Assembly: GCA_027047855.1 (NCBI GenBank)
Contig: JALTTZ010000145.1
Coordinates: 1-40,502, forward strand
Length of the DNA: 40,502 bases
Direction: 5' to 3'
Source of the DNA: Nitrososphaeria archaeon
Lineage (GTDB): Archaea > Thermoproteota > Nitrososphaeria > Geothermarchaeales > JDFR-13
Position numbers and translations under genes: made by a program
Notes under the pieces: model-generated
What the model was told of the DNA's origin: nothing
Databases searched by the model: none
What the model saw: only the letters and a program-made list of their open reading frames with translations
Shown: piece after piece, positions 33,019 through 40,502 of the stretch
Layout: each line of letters opens with the position of its first letter
How positions within the stretch are numbered: the first letter of the stretch is position 1

Positions 33019-34680
33019 TTAGAATCCAAATTTCACTGAGAGATACCATACGAAGGTGTAAGTGAAGACGATGGATATTCCTAGAAGTATTATGAAGTGG
33101 ATCCAGTTCGGTCTGACATGCTTTCCGGCTGGGTGGATCTTTGGCAGTAGGAACCAGTTGAGGTATAGAAGTACCCAGCAAGCTAGGACCATGATGAACA
33201 TACTTGTAACTCCTGTCAACAGGATCAGTGGACCTGGCTTCTTAAGGAATAATTGAGCTAATCCCATTGCATAGAATATCGTAACTATTGCGTAGTATGT
33301 CTTTCTATATGACCATTGTTCAGTAGCGCTAAATGCTGATACCCCTGTGATTGCCAGTCCGTACACTAGTCCTATAATTATGGCGGCTGAACCCATAGCT
33401 GGGTCTTTGCTTAGTAAAGCAGGGTCGTAGGAGAAGGGTATTAGCCCTATTGCTACAGGAATGAATAGAGACAACCATGTCTTAGTTTTATCCTTTACTT
33501 CACCAGTAAGGTTTGTGTAAACGTTACTGCTGACTATTCTAGCAAAGAAGTCTCCTGCTGTTATGAATGTATCGAATAAGAAGAAGAAGCCCAGTATCAA
33601 CATGACTGCCCTTCCAACCGCACCCCATGCCTCCGCCAACCATTCACCCTGTATCACAACTAGTTTCCAACCCTTCATTTGTTCTACGGTAATTTGGCCA
33701 GCTAGGTACTTAGGTCTTAGGATGCCGTATGATAAAATAGATGTCAAGAATATCGTTGCTAAATTAAGGAGCACTCCAAATAAATTATCTACCCACAATG
33801 CAAGGGACCATTTGTGAGCTAGTTCTAAGTTTTCCGGGGTTGGGTCGAATGCAACACCTATACTTGGAATTGCCTCCTCCTCTCCAGTAATTGGGCTTGT
33901 GACCCTTCCTATATGCTTCGCCATCCCCCAGTTGGAATCTCTTAGCCAATAGCTGTATGCCATATTCCAAAATCCACCGGCTCCGGTATAGGCTATCATT
34001 GTTATTAATATTCCTACGTCAGCTGCTTCCCAACCTTGAGGTAGACCGAATTGAGGTTGAAAGAGAGCTGCAAAGTATTCACCTACAACTGCTGAGGCGG
34101 CTGGGGTTACTACTATTGCGAGTAGCATTCCGAAGAATGAGGCTAATGCGGCAATAGACTCGACTACCTCAACAACCCTGTATGCCACCGGTCCTAGTAG
34201 TATCAATAGGTACAGGATTATGATTAGTACGGTGCTCCAGAACCTTCCTTGTGATGCGGCGTCCCATCCAGCCGGGAAATTTGTAACGGCAGATAAAGCA
34301 CTAGCGGCTCCACCGAGATATCCACCAACCCATGAATAGAATATTATTGCCATGATGAACATGAACCAACCTAGTAGGTGATGGACTCTATGCCACCCTT
34401 CAAATATACTCTCTCCAGTCAAAAGTGTATATCTGCCCAATTCTTGATTGTACCAGAATTGGAGGAATGCGAATACAATTAGCCACCCTACAAAGAATAG
34501 GCCGTATTTAGTGACCATATATGGCCACCATATAAGTTCGCCGCTACCCTGTGATAATCCTGCCCATACCAGTCCTGGGCCGAATAGAGCCCATATTGAT
34601 ATCAGCTTAGGCATATTGGCCTTACTGAATGGTTTGTCGAGACGTCCAGTAAGGAATTTGGATGCCTTACTCTCAGCCAT
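33019..34680 (-). CDS. Nramp-like (LeuT-fold) membrane transporter
   Basis: A 553-residue protein with about 11-12 helices. The start ALFGPGLVWAGLSQGSGELIWW and the following YNQELGRYTLLTGESIFEGW match the first three helices of Nramp-like proteins. The metal-binding DPGN motif of helix 1 is replaced by GSGE, and in helix 6 the MPH motif is replaced by GAGG (YTGAGGFWNMAYSYWLRD). It therefore belongs to a divergent, uncharacterised Nramp-like branch whose substrate need not be a divalent metal. GGGTG six bases before the ATG supports the start. It lies between glycerate kinase and dihydroxy-acid dehydratase on the same strand, but with its own upstream AT-rich promoter region and a terminator after it. 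Confidence 0.82.
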   Translation of the reverse strand: MAESKASKFLTGRLDKPFSKANMPKLISIWALFGPGLVWAGLSQGSGELIWWPYMVTKYGLFFVGWLIVFAFLQFWYNQELGRYTLLTGESIFEGWHRVHHLLGWFMFIMAIIFYSWVGGYLGGAASALSAVTNFPAGWDAASQGRFWSTVLIIILYLLILLGPVAYRVVEVVESIAALASFFGMLLAIVVTPAASAVVGEYFAALFQPQFGLPQGWEAADVGILITMIAYTGAGGFWNMAYSYWLRDSNWGMAKHIGRVTSPITGEEEAIPSIGVAFDPTPENLELAHKWSLALWVDNLFGVLLNLATIFLTSILSYGILRPKYLAGQITVEQMKGWKLVVIQGEWLAEAWGAVGRAVMLILGFFFLFDTFITAGDFFARIVSSNVYTNLTGEVKDKTKTWLSLFIPVAIGLIPFSYDPALLSKDPAMGSAAIIIGLVYGLAITGVSAFSATEQWSYRKTYYAIVTIFYAMGLAQLFLKKPGPLILLTGVTSMFIMVLACWVLLYLNWFLLPKIHPAGKHVRPNWIHFIILLGISIVFTYTFVWYLSVKFGF

Positions 34681-34729
34681 GTTTACACCCAGAATTAAAA
34701 GGACAAAATAATAAGAATTATGTTTAATG

Positions 34730-34747
34730 TATAAAAAATTTTTTATA
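34730..34747. promoter_or_regulatory. 18-base AT palindrome in the Nramp-like gene promoter region
   Basis: TATAAAAAATTTTTTATA is a perfect palindrome about 50 bases before the ATG at 34680. It contains a TATA element in both directions, so the intended direction is the minus strand by position. Transcription would start near 34712. Confidence 0.4.
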
Positions 34748-34791
34748 ATAAAATAATAAAGATGCTTCCAAAATTAGCACAAATATATGTC

Positions 34792-34807
34792 CCTTTTTCC
34801 AAAAAGG
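34792..34807 (-). repeat. Short inverted repeat just after ilvD
   Basis: CCTTTTT and AAAAAGG flank a two-base centre, starting five bases after the ilvD stop on the minus strand. It is a near-palindrome rather than a usable hairpin; it may mark the 3' end of the message. Confidence 0.3.
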
Positions 34808-34812
34808 TCTGT

Positions 34813-36489
34813 TTATCCTATCTTGTATACTGCCCCCTTAGATGCCGATTCGACCATCTGACTGTATCTATGTAACACTCCTCGTTTGACTTTTGGTTCG
34901 GGAGGTATCCATCTCTCTCTCCTCTCTTTAAGTTCGTCATTGTCTATCAATAACTCTAATCTTCTGTTAGGGATATCTATCTTAATTTGGTCTCCATCCT
35001 CAACTAATGCTATTGGCCCTCCTTCCATGGCTTCTGGGGATACATGGCCGATACATGGGCCTCTAGTGGCGCCGGAGAATCTTCCATCCGTTATTAACGC
35101 TACTGACTTGGCGAGACCAAGCCCCCAGATAACAGAGGTAGCTTGTAACATCTCTCTCATGCCTGGGCCGCCTTTTGGCCCTTCATATCTTATGACAATT
35201 ACTTCTCCACCCTTTATTTCGTTATTTAGAAGTGCTTTTACGGCATCTTCTTCACTGTCGAAGACTCTCGCTTCACCTTGGAATACTAGCATTTCTTTGT
35301 CAACAGCAGCCGTTTTTACTACTCCCCCTTCTGGGGCCAAGCTTCCCCGGAGTATTGCTATTCCTCCTTCCGGATGTATCGGGTTGTCTAAAGGTCTTAT
35401 TACTTCTTCATCATAAATCTTTGCCTCTGCTATTATCTCACCTACAGTTTTCATGGATACGGTCACAGCATCCTTGTTTATATGCTTCTCTAGTCTATTT
35501 AATACTCCCGGTATTCCTCCCGCCATATGTAGGTCGTATATCGTGTAGGGTCCTGCCGGAGCCATGTTGGTTATGTGAGGGGTTTTTCTACTAATATCGT
35601 CGAATTTCTCTAGGGGTAACTCGATATCCAATTCATATGCCAGTGCTTGCAAATGTAAAATTGTGTTTGTTGATCCCCCAAGAGCCATATCAACAATGAT
35701 GGCGTTCTCCAAGGCTTTCTCATTAACGATGTCTCTCGGCCTTATATTCTTTTTTACTAATTCGACTATCGTTTTTCCCGACTCTTTAGCTAAAGTTATC
35801 TTCTCTGAAGATACTGCTGGCGTAGTGCCCATGTAAGGGAGAGCGAGACCCATAGCTTCTGTTAACGCTTGCATGGTATTGGCAGTAAAGAGTCCGCAGC
35901 ATGAGCCAGGTCCTACTGCGTTCAACCTCTCTAAATATCTCGCTTCCTCCTCGCTTATTTTACCGCTCTTTACCAGTCCGGCCAGCTCAAATATATTGGC
36001 TAACGTAACGTTTTTATTTTTGAAGAGGCCCCAGGCAGCCTTTGCAGGCATCATTGCGCCGCCTAGAACGAATATAGTTGGTATGTTTAGTCGTGCGGCA
36101 GCCATAAGCATACCTGGGATTATCTTATCACATGAAGCTATGCATACCAATCCATCGAAGCGGTGCGCTTCAACCATCAACTCAACAGAGTCTGCAATAA
36201 TCTCTCTGCTAGGTAAGGGCATTCTCATTCCCTCATGGCCCATGGCCAGTCCATCACATATCCCTATGGTGTTGAACTGGAAGGGTATCCCACCAGCCTC
36301 CCTTATACCTTCTTTAACCGCTTCCCCAAGTTTATTTAGGTGTACATGTCCTGGAACGACTTCATTCCAAGAGTTTGCAATGCCGATAAAGGGTTTCTTA
36401 AAGTCATCGTCGGTCAGTCCAAGCCGCCTCAATAATGTTCGATGAGGAGCTCTCTCCCAACCCTCTACTATCTCTATGCTGCGCTTCAT
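34813..36489 (-). CDS. ilvD: Dihydroxy-acid dehydratase (IlvD/Edd family)
   Basis: Iron-sulfur dehydratase that makes 2-keto acids from 2,3-dihydroxy acids in valine and isoleucine synthesis. In some archaea (Sulfolobus) the homologue also dehydrates sugar acids such as gluconate. The cluster cysteines are in [10 protein letters not shown] and [14 protein letters not shown]; a third is in [25 protein letters not shown] and the closing [11 protein letters not shown] are typical of IlvD. From the ATG at 36489, preceded by GGTG at six bases, it is 558 residues, the normal length; the frame is open a further ten codons to 36519. Next to glycerate 2-kinase a sugar-acid role is possible, but the family signature alone does not separate the two. 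Confidence 0.93.
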   Translation of the reverse strand: MKRSIEIVEGWERAPHRTLLRRLGLTDDDFKKPFIGIANSWNEVVPGHVHLNKLGEAVKEGIREAGGIPFQFNTIGICDGLAMGHEGMRMPLPSREIIADSVELMVEAHRFDGLVCIASCDKIIPGMLMAAARLNIPTIFVLGGAMMPAKAAWGLFKNKNVTLANIFELAGLVKSGKISEEEARYLERLNAVGPGSCCGLFTANTMQALTEAMGLALPYMGTTPAVSSEKITLAKESGKTIVELVKKNIRPRDIVNEKALENAIIVDMALGGSTNTILHLQALAYELDIELPLEKFDDISRKTPHITNMAPAGPYTIYDLHMAGGIPGVLNRLEKHINKDAVTVSMKTVGEIIAEAKIYDEEVIRPLDNPIHPEGGIAILRGSLAPEGGVVKTAAVDKEMLVFQGEARVFDSEEDAVKALLNNEIKGGEVIVIRYEGPKGGPGMREMLQATSVIWGLGLAKSVALITDGRFSGATRGPCIGHVSPEAMEGGPIALVEDGDQIKIDIPNRRLELLIDNDELKERRERWIPPEPKVKRGVLHRYSQMVESASKGAVYKIG

Positions 36490-36598
36490 TCTATACACCA
36501 AGCTCGAAAATAATCCCAATAAAATAATATTACCTAATCTGTCCTATATTGGATTCGATAAATACGAAGTATGGGTATTGACAGACTTATGTAAAATC

Positions 36599-36612
36599 TA
36601 TATATTATATAT
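36599..36612 (+). promoter_or_regulatory. TATA box of the glycolate oxidase-like operon
   Basis: TATATATTATATAT is centred near 36606. Transcription would begin near 36632, giving a leader of about 16 bases that includes AGGTG at 36637-36641 before the TTG start at 36648. The gap 36490-36647 is a divergent promoter region shared with ilvD. Confidence 0.5.
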
Positions 36613-36647
36613 CCTCTAGTAGATTAACAATATTTTAGGTGTAGATA

Positions 36648-38075
36648 TTGTCGGATATACTAAAGGACCTAGTTAAAATTTTGGGTAACGACAAGGTAGC
36701 GGTTGACCCATTAACGATTAAACTTTACTCGAAAAACGCTGTCTACTATGAAGGGAATGCATTGGCTGTCGTGTTCCCTGAGACAACGGATGACGTGAGA
36801 AGAGTGGTCAAATATGCCTATCAAAATAACTTGAAGATTTATCCACAGGGATCGGCTAGTGAGATAGTTGGATCCACAACGCCTCGGAAAGACGGTATAG
36901 TCATGAATTTTATGAGGATGAGGAAGGTCAAGGAGGTTAGTTACGTGGATTCATACGTGGTTGTAGAGCCTGGGGTCAGGCTTATTGAATTGAACAACAT
37001 TCTCAGTAGAAATGGTTACATGTTTCCTATCGACCCGGCTTCTGTGAAGAGTGCCACTGTGGGTGGTGCTGTTAATAGTGGCTCTGGAGGAATGATGGGG
37101 GCTAAATATGGGACTATGAAGGATTGGGTCCTTGGTCTTGAAGTTGTGTTGCCTGATGAAGAGGCCACAGTACTCAAATTGGGTGGAAAGACGACTAAAA
37201 ATCGTGAGGGATACGACTTAGTTAGGTTAATTGTGGGGAGTGAAGGTACTTTAGCACTTGTTACTGAGGCGATTCTGAGGATAACTTTGGCTCCCGAACG
37301 GGTTGTTACCGTGACTGGTTTCTTTAGGGAGTTAGAGGATTTAATGAGGTGTGTAGTTGAGATCAAGAAAAGTAAATTAGATGTCCTTATAATGGAGTTT
37401 GTCGATGATGTTACGGCCAAGATAACTATCGATACGATTAAGCCTAAAATTGCTGGTGAGGGGCATTTGTTAATTACTAGTGTGTCAACTGTTGATGAGG
37501 CTGCTTCTCGGGTTAAGGATAAACTAGTTGATCTTTATGCGGGGAGTGGTGCTACCAATGTTGTGGCTGCTGAGAGTATGGGTGAGGCTGAAGCTCTAGG
37601 GATATTCGAGATAAGAAGAAATCTCTATCCGGCTACAATTAAAATGGCCTCCTTGAGCCTAAGAGATGATGAGGAGAAGCCTTATATCTTTGTGGAAGAT
37701 ATCTCTGTACCTCCATCAAGACTTATAGAAGCGGTCAAAAGATTAAGGGAGATTTCGGAAAAATATGATTTCCCGATGACTTTGGGTGGTCATGTAGGTG
37801 ACGGAAATCTTCACCCAGTTGTGTGGATTCGGGAGGGAGATAAGGATAAGATGGAGCAATTCAATAATTTCGTTCTAGACATTATGCGTATGGCTATAGA
37901 GTTAGGTGGTGTTATTAGTTCCGAACATGGTGTGGGAAAAGTTAAGAAGGATGGGTTGGTTTTGAGTTTTAAAGCTAGGAATAGTATAAAGGCTTTATCT
38001 ATAATGAGACAAATTAAGAGGATATTCGATCCCAAGAATATACTCAATCCAGATAAGATGTTGCCGAGTGTGTGA
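36648..38075 (+). CDS. glcD: FAD-binding oxidase, glycolate oxidase subunit GlcD-like
   Basis: Flavoprotein of the glycolate oxidase/D-lactate dehydrogenase family, 475 residues, oxidising a 2-hydroxyacid such as glycolate. It shows the PCMH domain with IYPQGSASEIVGS (about residue 64), GGAVNSGSGGMMGAKYGTMKDWVLGLEVVLP (from about 140, here broken up by key residues GG, YG and LEVVLP) and LIVGSEGTLALVTEA. The C-terminal domain has GGHVGDGNLHPVV and SSEHGVGKVKKDG, which carry metal- and substrate-binding histidines. The start is a TTG with AGGTG six bases upstream. The next gene begins at its stop. With the two following iron-sulfur genes it should form a GlcDF-type complex passing electrons to the quinone pool or another carrier. 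D-lactate is the main alternative substrate. Confidence 0.92.
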   Translation: MSDILKDLVKILGNDKVAVDPLTIKLYSKNAVYYEGNALAVVFPETTDDVRRVVKYAYQNNLKIYPQGSASEIVGSTTPRKDGIVMNFMRMRKVKEVSYVDSYVVVEPGVRLIELNNILSRNGYMFPIDPASVKSATVGGAVNSGSGGMMGAKYGTMKDWVLGLEVVLPDEEATVLKLGGKTTKNREGYDLVRLIVGSEGTLALVTEAILRITLAPERVVTVTGFFRELEDLMRCVVEIKKSKLDVLIMEFVDDVTAKITIDTIKPKIAGEGHLLITSVSTVDEAASRVKDKLVDLYAGSGATNVVAAESMGEAEALGIFEIRRNLYPATIKMASLSLRDDEEKPYIFVEDISVPPSRLIEAVKRLREISEKYDFPMTLGGHVGDGNLHPVVWIREGDKDKMEQFNNFVLDIMRMAIELGGVISSEHGVGKVKKDGLVLSFKARNSIKALSIMRQIKRIFDPKNILNPDKMLPSV

Positions 38076-38080
38076 ATCAA

Positions 38081-38377
38081 ATGAGAGATTTAACGGACTT
38101 AAGGAGGGAAATATTGAGGGATGTCTTGAAATGTTCGTATTGTGCGATGTGTGAGTGGGTCTGCCCAACACTGGATGTAGGAAATGGTAATAGAATCTAT
38201 GGGCCTAGGGGGCGTATTAATCTTATAGTGAGCTATTTCAGGGAAGGTTCCGAGAACGGAGTTCTTAAAGAATCTATATATACCTGTTTGATCTGTATGG
38301 CATGTACCCAACAGTGTCCAGCCGGAATCAATATAGCTGAAGATATCCGGAAATTCCGGACATTTCTAACTCAATAG
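38081..38377 (+). CDS. glcF: Small 2[4Fe-4S] ferredoxin-like protein, GlcF/HdrC-like N-terminal half
   Basis: A protein of about 98 residues with two CxxCxxCxxxCP motifs (CSYCAMCEWVCP and CLICMACTQQCP) that bind two [4Fe-4S] clusters. This equals the N-terminal domain of the glycolate oxidase iron-sulfur subunit GlcF, or the HdrC subunit of heterodisulfide reductase. It carries electrons from the flavin subunit. The ATG at 38081 is within a few bases of the glcD stop (38075); an in-frame GTG at 38072 would overlap it as GTGTGA. The following gene supplies the C-terminal half, so the usual single GlcF protein is split into two here. Confidence 0.9.
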   Translation: MRDLTDLRREILRDVLKCSYCAMCEWVCPTLDVGNGNRIYGPRGRINLIVSYFREGSENGVLKESIYTCLICMACTQQCPAGINIAEDIRKFRTFLTQ

Positions 38378-38386
38378 GTGTGTAGC

Positions 38387-39349
38387 ATGAGTATGTATAA
38401 TTACGTAGCATATCCAAATAAAATTATTGAGATAATAAGATTTAATATACTCAATCGGGGCATACCTATACATGCCTCAAAATGGACTCTGTTCGGATGG
38501 ACAGATGGAATAGATGTGCCCAGGGAAGGTGAATGGCTCCTCTTCACCGGCTTCATGTACCAGCTGACACCCTATATAGAGGTATTAGTTGACAAGCTCA
38601 GCCGCATCAAGAACGGCTTCCTACTTACGTTAGGTAGTATGGTTAATAAGGTTTTTGATATCTCTCGATTCATTTCTACACCTCCTAGAGAAAGGATAAT
38701 GGAAGTTCACGATGTTCTTCGGAATATCTATCGGCTATTGGTAGCATCTGGTTATAGAGTATGGTATGATGAAGCTATCGATACGTATCCAGGAACCCTA
38801 CTTTATGAGTTTGGATTGGATGCTGAATTAAAATATTATGGTGAAAGGTTATATCACCGGTTAAAGAGCCGGGGGGTAGATCGGATCATTACTGTGGACC
38901 CCCATACTACATATATCTTAAAAAAGGTTTATCCATCTATCGTTCCTAATTATGATGTTAAGGTGTTATCTTATTTGGAGTTGATCGATCCCTCTACCTT
39001 ATGTAGGGTTGAAAGTGAGTTAGTTTATGCCATCCATGATCCGTGTTACTATGCCCGTGGGATAGGATTATATCAAGGCACGAGAGAAGCCTTGGCATCT
39101 GTAGGAGTGAGGGTGGTGGAGCCGCGGTTCAGTGGTACAAATACGTATTGTTGTGGTGGTCCGATCGAATCTCTATCACCGACCTTCTCCGCAGAGATTG
39201 GGAGGAGAAGACTTGATATGTTGTTACGCACAGGTGCTGATAAGATAATCGTAATGTGTCCAATATGTATGGCTAATCTTAGGAGAGCCTCAAGTTCTGA
39301 TAATATAATTGATATATCTCAGTTGCTCAAGAGAGCTAATACTATATAG
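38387..39349 (+). CDS. glcF: CCG-domain protein, GlcF/HdrB-like C-terminal half
   Basis: A protein of about 320 residues with two repeats of the CCG fold found in GlcF, LutA and HdrB/HdrD. The second repeat is complete: HDPCYYARG, CCGGPIES and CPICMANL supply the cysteines for an unusual iron-sulfur cluster. The first repeat has lost them: FTGFMYQL where C is expected, DTYPGTLLYEFG where CCGALLYELG is usual, and VDPHTTYILKK in place of a CPxCxxxLK pattern. The first repeat must therefore be structural only. The ATG at 38387 has AGGTG about six bases upstream and follows the ferredoxin-like gene by nine bases. It completes the oxidase complex. Confidence 0.9.
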   Translation: MSMYNYVAYPNKIIEIIRFNILNRGIPIHASKWTLFGWTDGIDVPREGEWLLFTGFMYQLTPYIEVLVDKLSRIKNGFLLTLGSMVNKVFDISRFISTPPRERIMEVHDVLRNIYRLLVASGYRVWYDEAIDTYPGTLLYEFGLDAELKYYGERLYHRLKSRGVDRIITVDPHTTYILKKVYPSIVPNYDVKVLSYLELIDPSTLCRVESELVYAIHDPCYYARGIGLYQGTREALASVGVRVVEPRFSGTNTYCCGGPIESLSPTFSAEIGRRRLDMLLRTGADKIIVMCPICMANLRRASSSDNIIDISQLLKRANTI

Positions 39350-39402
39350 GTTAAATTGACTTTAATATAGAGTATTTGGATGCAAATTTTATAGTGATGG
39401 GT

Positions 39403-40482
39403 ATGAGGTTATTCACAGCAGGGCCGGTGGCATGTTTTCCTTGGGTATTGGAAGAAATGGGTAAGCAGATGTTCAGCCATCGCAGTCCAGAGTACCAAGA
39501 GATCCATATGGAGACTGTAGAATTGATGAAATGGTTCCTGAATTCAGATGAATATCTAATACTTGTGCCATCAAGTGGTACTGGTTTGATGGAGGCCTCT
39601 GTGAGAAACGGAGTATCGAAAGGCGGCTCAGTACTTGTCACTATCATCGGTGCGTTCGGAAATAGATACAGTGAAGTTGTCGAGACCAATGGAAGAAAAG
39701 CTATTAAATTGGTGTTTAAACTGGGTGATCCCGTTGACCCAGATATTCTTGATAAGTATCTTGGTGAACACCCGGAAGTTGAGGCAGTAACTGTCACTCA
39801 TAATGAGACATCTACTGGAGTTATTAATGATCTTGAGACTATTGGTAAAGTGGTACAAAAATATGATGTTATGTTATTTGTTGACGCGGTATCTTCTATG
39901 GGCGCCGCAGATATTGATGTCAAGAAGCTTGGAATAGATTTTGTATTTAGCAGTAGCCAGAAAGCTTTCGGTGTACCTCCAGGATTAGCTTTTGCCGCGT
40001 TTAGTAAGAGGTTCCTTGAAAAGGCGTATGAGATTGAGGAGAGAGGTTGGTATTTCGACATCCCATTATATGTAAAATATCTAGAGGATAAGAAGAGCAC
40101 TCCCAGTACGCCTCCCATTCCCCAAGTTTTAGGTCTACGGGCTACCCTAAGAAAGATAAAGTCTATTGGTAAGGAAACTTGGTTTAAAATGTACAGAATG
40201 CGAGCAGAAAGAATAAGAAAAGAGATTCGAAATATGGGCTTAAGAATAGTTGCAAAAGAAGGGTATGAGAGCCCCACCATAACTGCTGTCTATGCGCCAG
40301 AGGGTGTGAGTGGAAATAAAATATATTATAGTTTGAGGGAAAGAGGTATAGAGATCGCAAAGGGATATGGCCCTCTAAGAGATAAGACATTTAGAATTGG
40401 ACATATGGGTCATATAACGGATGAAGATATAGAAATACTATTTAGAGAATTGAGGAAACTTCTCAAGGATTTAAAGCCTTGA
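39403..40482 (+). CDS. Class V aminotransferase, alanine/serine-glyoxylate type
   Basis: PLP enzyme moving an amino group from alanine or serine to glyoxylate, giving glycine. The PLP lysine is K187 in SSSQKAFGVPPG, with D161 in FVDAVSSMG contacting the ring and SHRSPEYQEI near the start, all typical of the AGXT family. From the ATG at 39403 it is about 359 residues. GTGAT lies four bases before that ATG; ATG at 39397 and an upstream TTG at 39376 are alternatives. A TATA-like TTTAATATAG near 39361-39370 could drive it separately from the oxidase genes 50 bases upstream. Being next to a glycolate oxidase strongly suggests glyoxylate as amino acceptor. Other class V enzymes (e.g. phosphoserine or cysteine-related) are less likely. 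Confidence 0.9.
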   Translation: MRLFTAGPVACFPWVLEEMGKQMFSHRSPEYQEIHMETVELMKWFLNSDEYLILVPSSGTGLMEASVRNGVSKGGSVLVTIIGAFGNRYSEVVETNGRKAIKLVFKLGDPVDPDILDKYLGEHPEVEAVTVTHNETSTGVINDLETIGKVVQKYDVMLFVDAVSSMGAADIDVKKLGIDFVFSSSQKAFGVPPGLAFAAFSKRFLEKAYEIEERGWYFDIPLYVKYLEDKKSTPSTPPIPQVLGLRATLRKIKSIGKETWFKMYRMRAERIRKEIRNMGLRIVAKEGYESPTITAVYAPEGVSGNKIYYSLRERGIEIAKGYGPLRDKTFRIGHMGHITDEDIEILFRELRKLLKDLKP

Positions 40483-40502
40483 CTATACACCGGGAATTAT
40501 GG

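Noticed and set aside
35873-36445. A long plus-strand open frame (190 codons) opposite ilvD
   Set aside because: It is antisense to the conserved IlvD sequence; such open frames are common opposite genes of this codon usage.
1-40502. tRNA genes, CRISPR arrays, insertion sequences or integrase sites
   Set aside because: I saw no cloverleaf-like T-loop sequence in the gaps, no regularly spaced repeats, no transposase or recombinase, and no flanking inverted repeats. A tRNA search program would be decisive.

Overview
This window looks like chromosomal DNA of a thermophilic archaeon, most likely a member of the Thermoproteota (crenarchaea); the order cannot be told from the sequence alone. The signs are archaeal TATA boxes about 26 bp before the predicted start of transcription, GGTGA/GAGGTG ribosome-binding sites with ATG, GTG and TTG starts, AT-rich DNA with many ATA and AGG/AGA codons, and archaeal families: an Ogg2-type 8-oxoguanine glycosylase ending in a C-terminal lysine, an archaeal E1-like ThiF protein, superoxide reductase, DUF1614, DUF711, Hsp20 and M32 carboxypeptidase. 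It is gene-dense, with no gap above 300 bases. I found no tRNA, rRNA, CRISPR array or insertion sequence.

Layout. 1-2.6 kb: the start of a ferritin-like gene leaving the window on the minus strand, a ThiF/MoeB-like activating enzyme, a membrane protein and a superoxide reductase. 2.6-5.3 kb (minus): a DUF457/YdjM-like membrane protein and an ABC-2 type exporter pair. 5.4-8.4 kb: an AIM24-like protein, then a tight pair of a UDP-sugar dehydrogenase lacking its C-terminal domain and a hyaluronan-synthase-like membrane glycosyltransferase. 8.5-12.2 kb: Hsp20, an MFS transporter, a small CxxC protein overlapping the Ogg2 glycosylase, and an ornithine cyclodeaminase/mu-crystallin family enzyme.

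12.2-31.1 kb is dominated by two complete LIV-type (branched-chain amino acid type) ABC importers. The first is split: permeases on the minus strand, binding protein and ATPases on the plus strand, with an inverted repeat midway between the divergent TATA boxes. It is followed by an M24 peptidase, a DUF711 protein, an M32 carboxypeptidase, a second glycosyltransferase, an FAD-linked 2-hydroxyacid dehydrogenase and a DUF1614 membrane protein. The second importer is collinear (binding protein, two permeases, two ATPases) and runs on into a helical, weakly ferritin-like protein and a metallo-beta-lactamase-fold hydrolase.

31.1-40.5 kb holds central carbon enzymes: glycerate 2-kinase, a small membrane protein, an Nramp-like transporter, dihydroxy-acid dehydratase, a GlcD-type FAD oxidase with its iron-sulfur partner split into two genes, and a class V alanine/serine-glyoxylate aminotransferase. 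Together they suggest a route from glycolate through glyoxylate to glycine/serine and glycerate to 2-phosphoglycerate, though a hydroxypyruvate reductase is not seen here. With the two importers and peptidases, the window reads as an amino-acid and hydroxyacid scavenging region.
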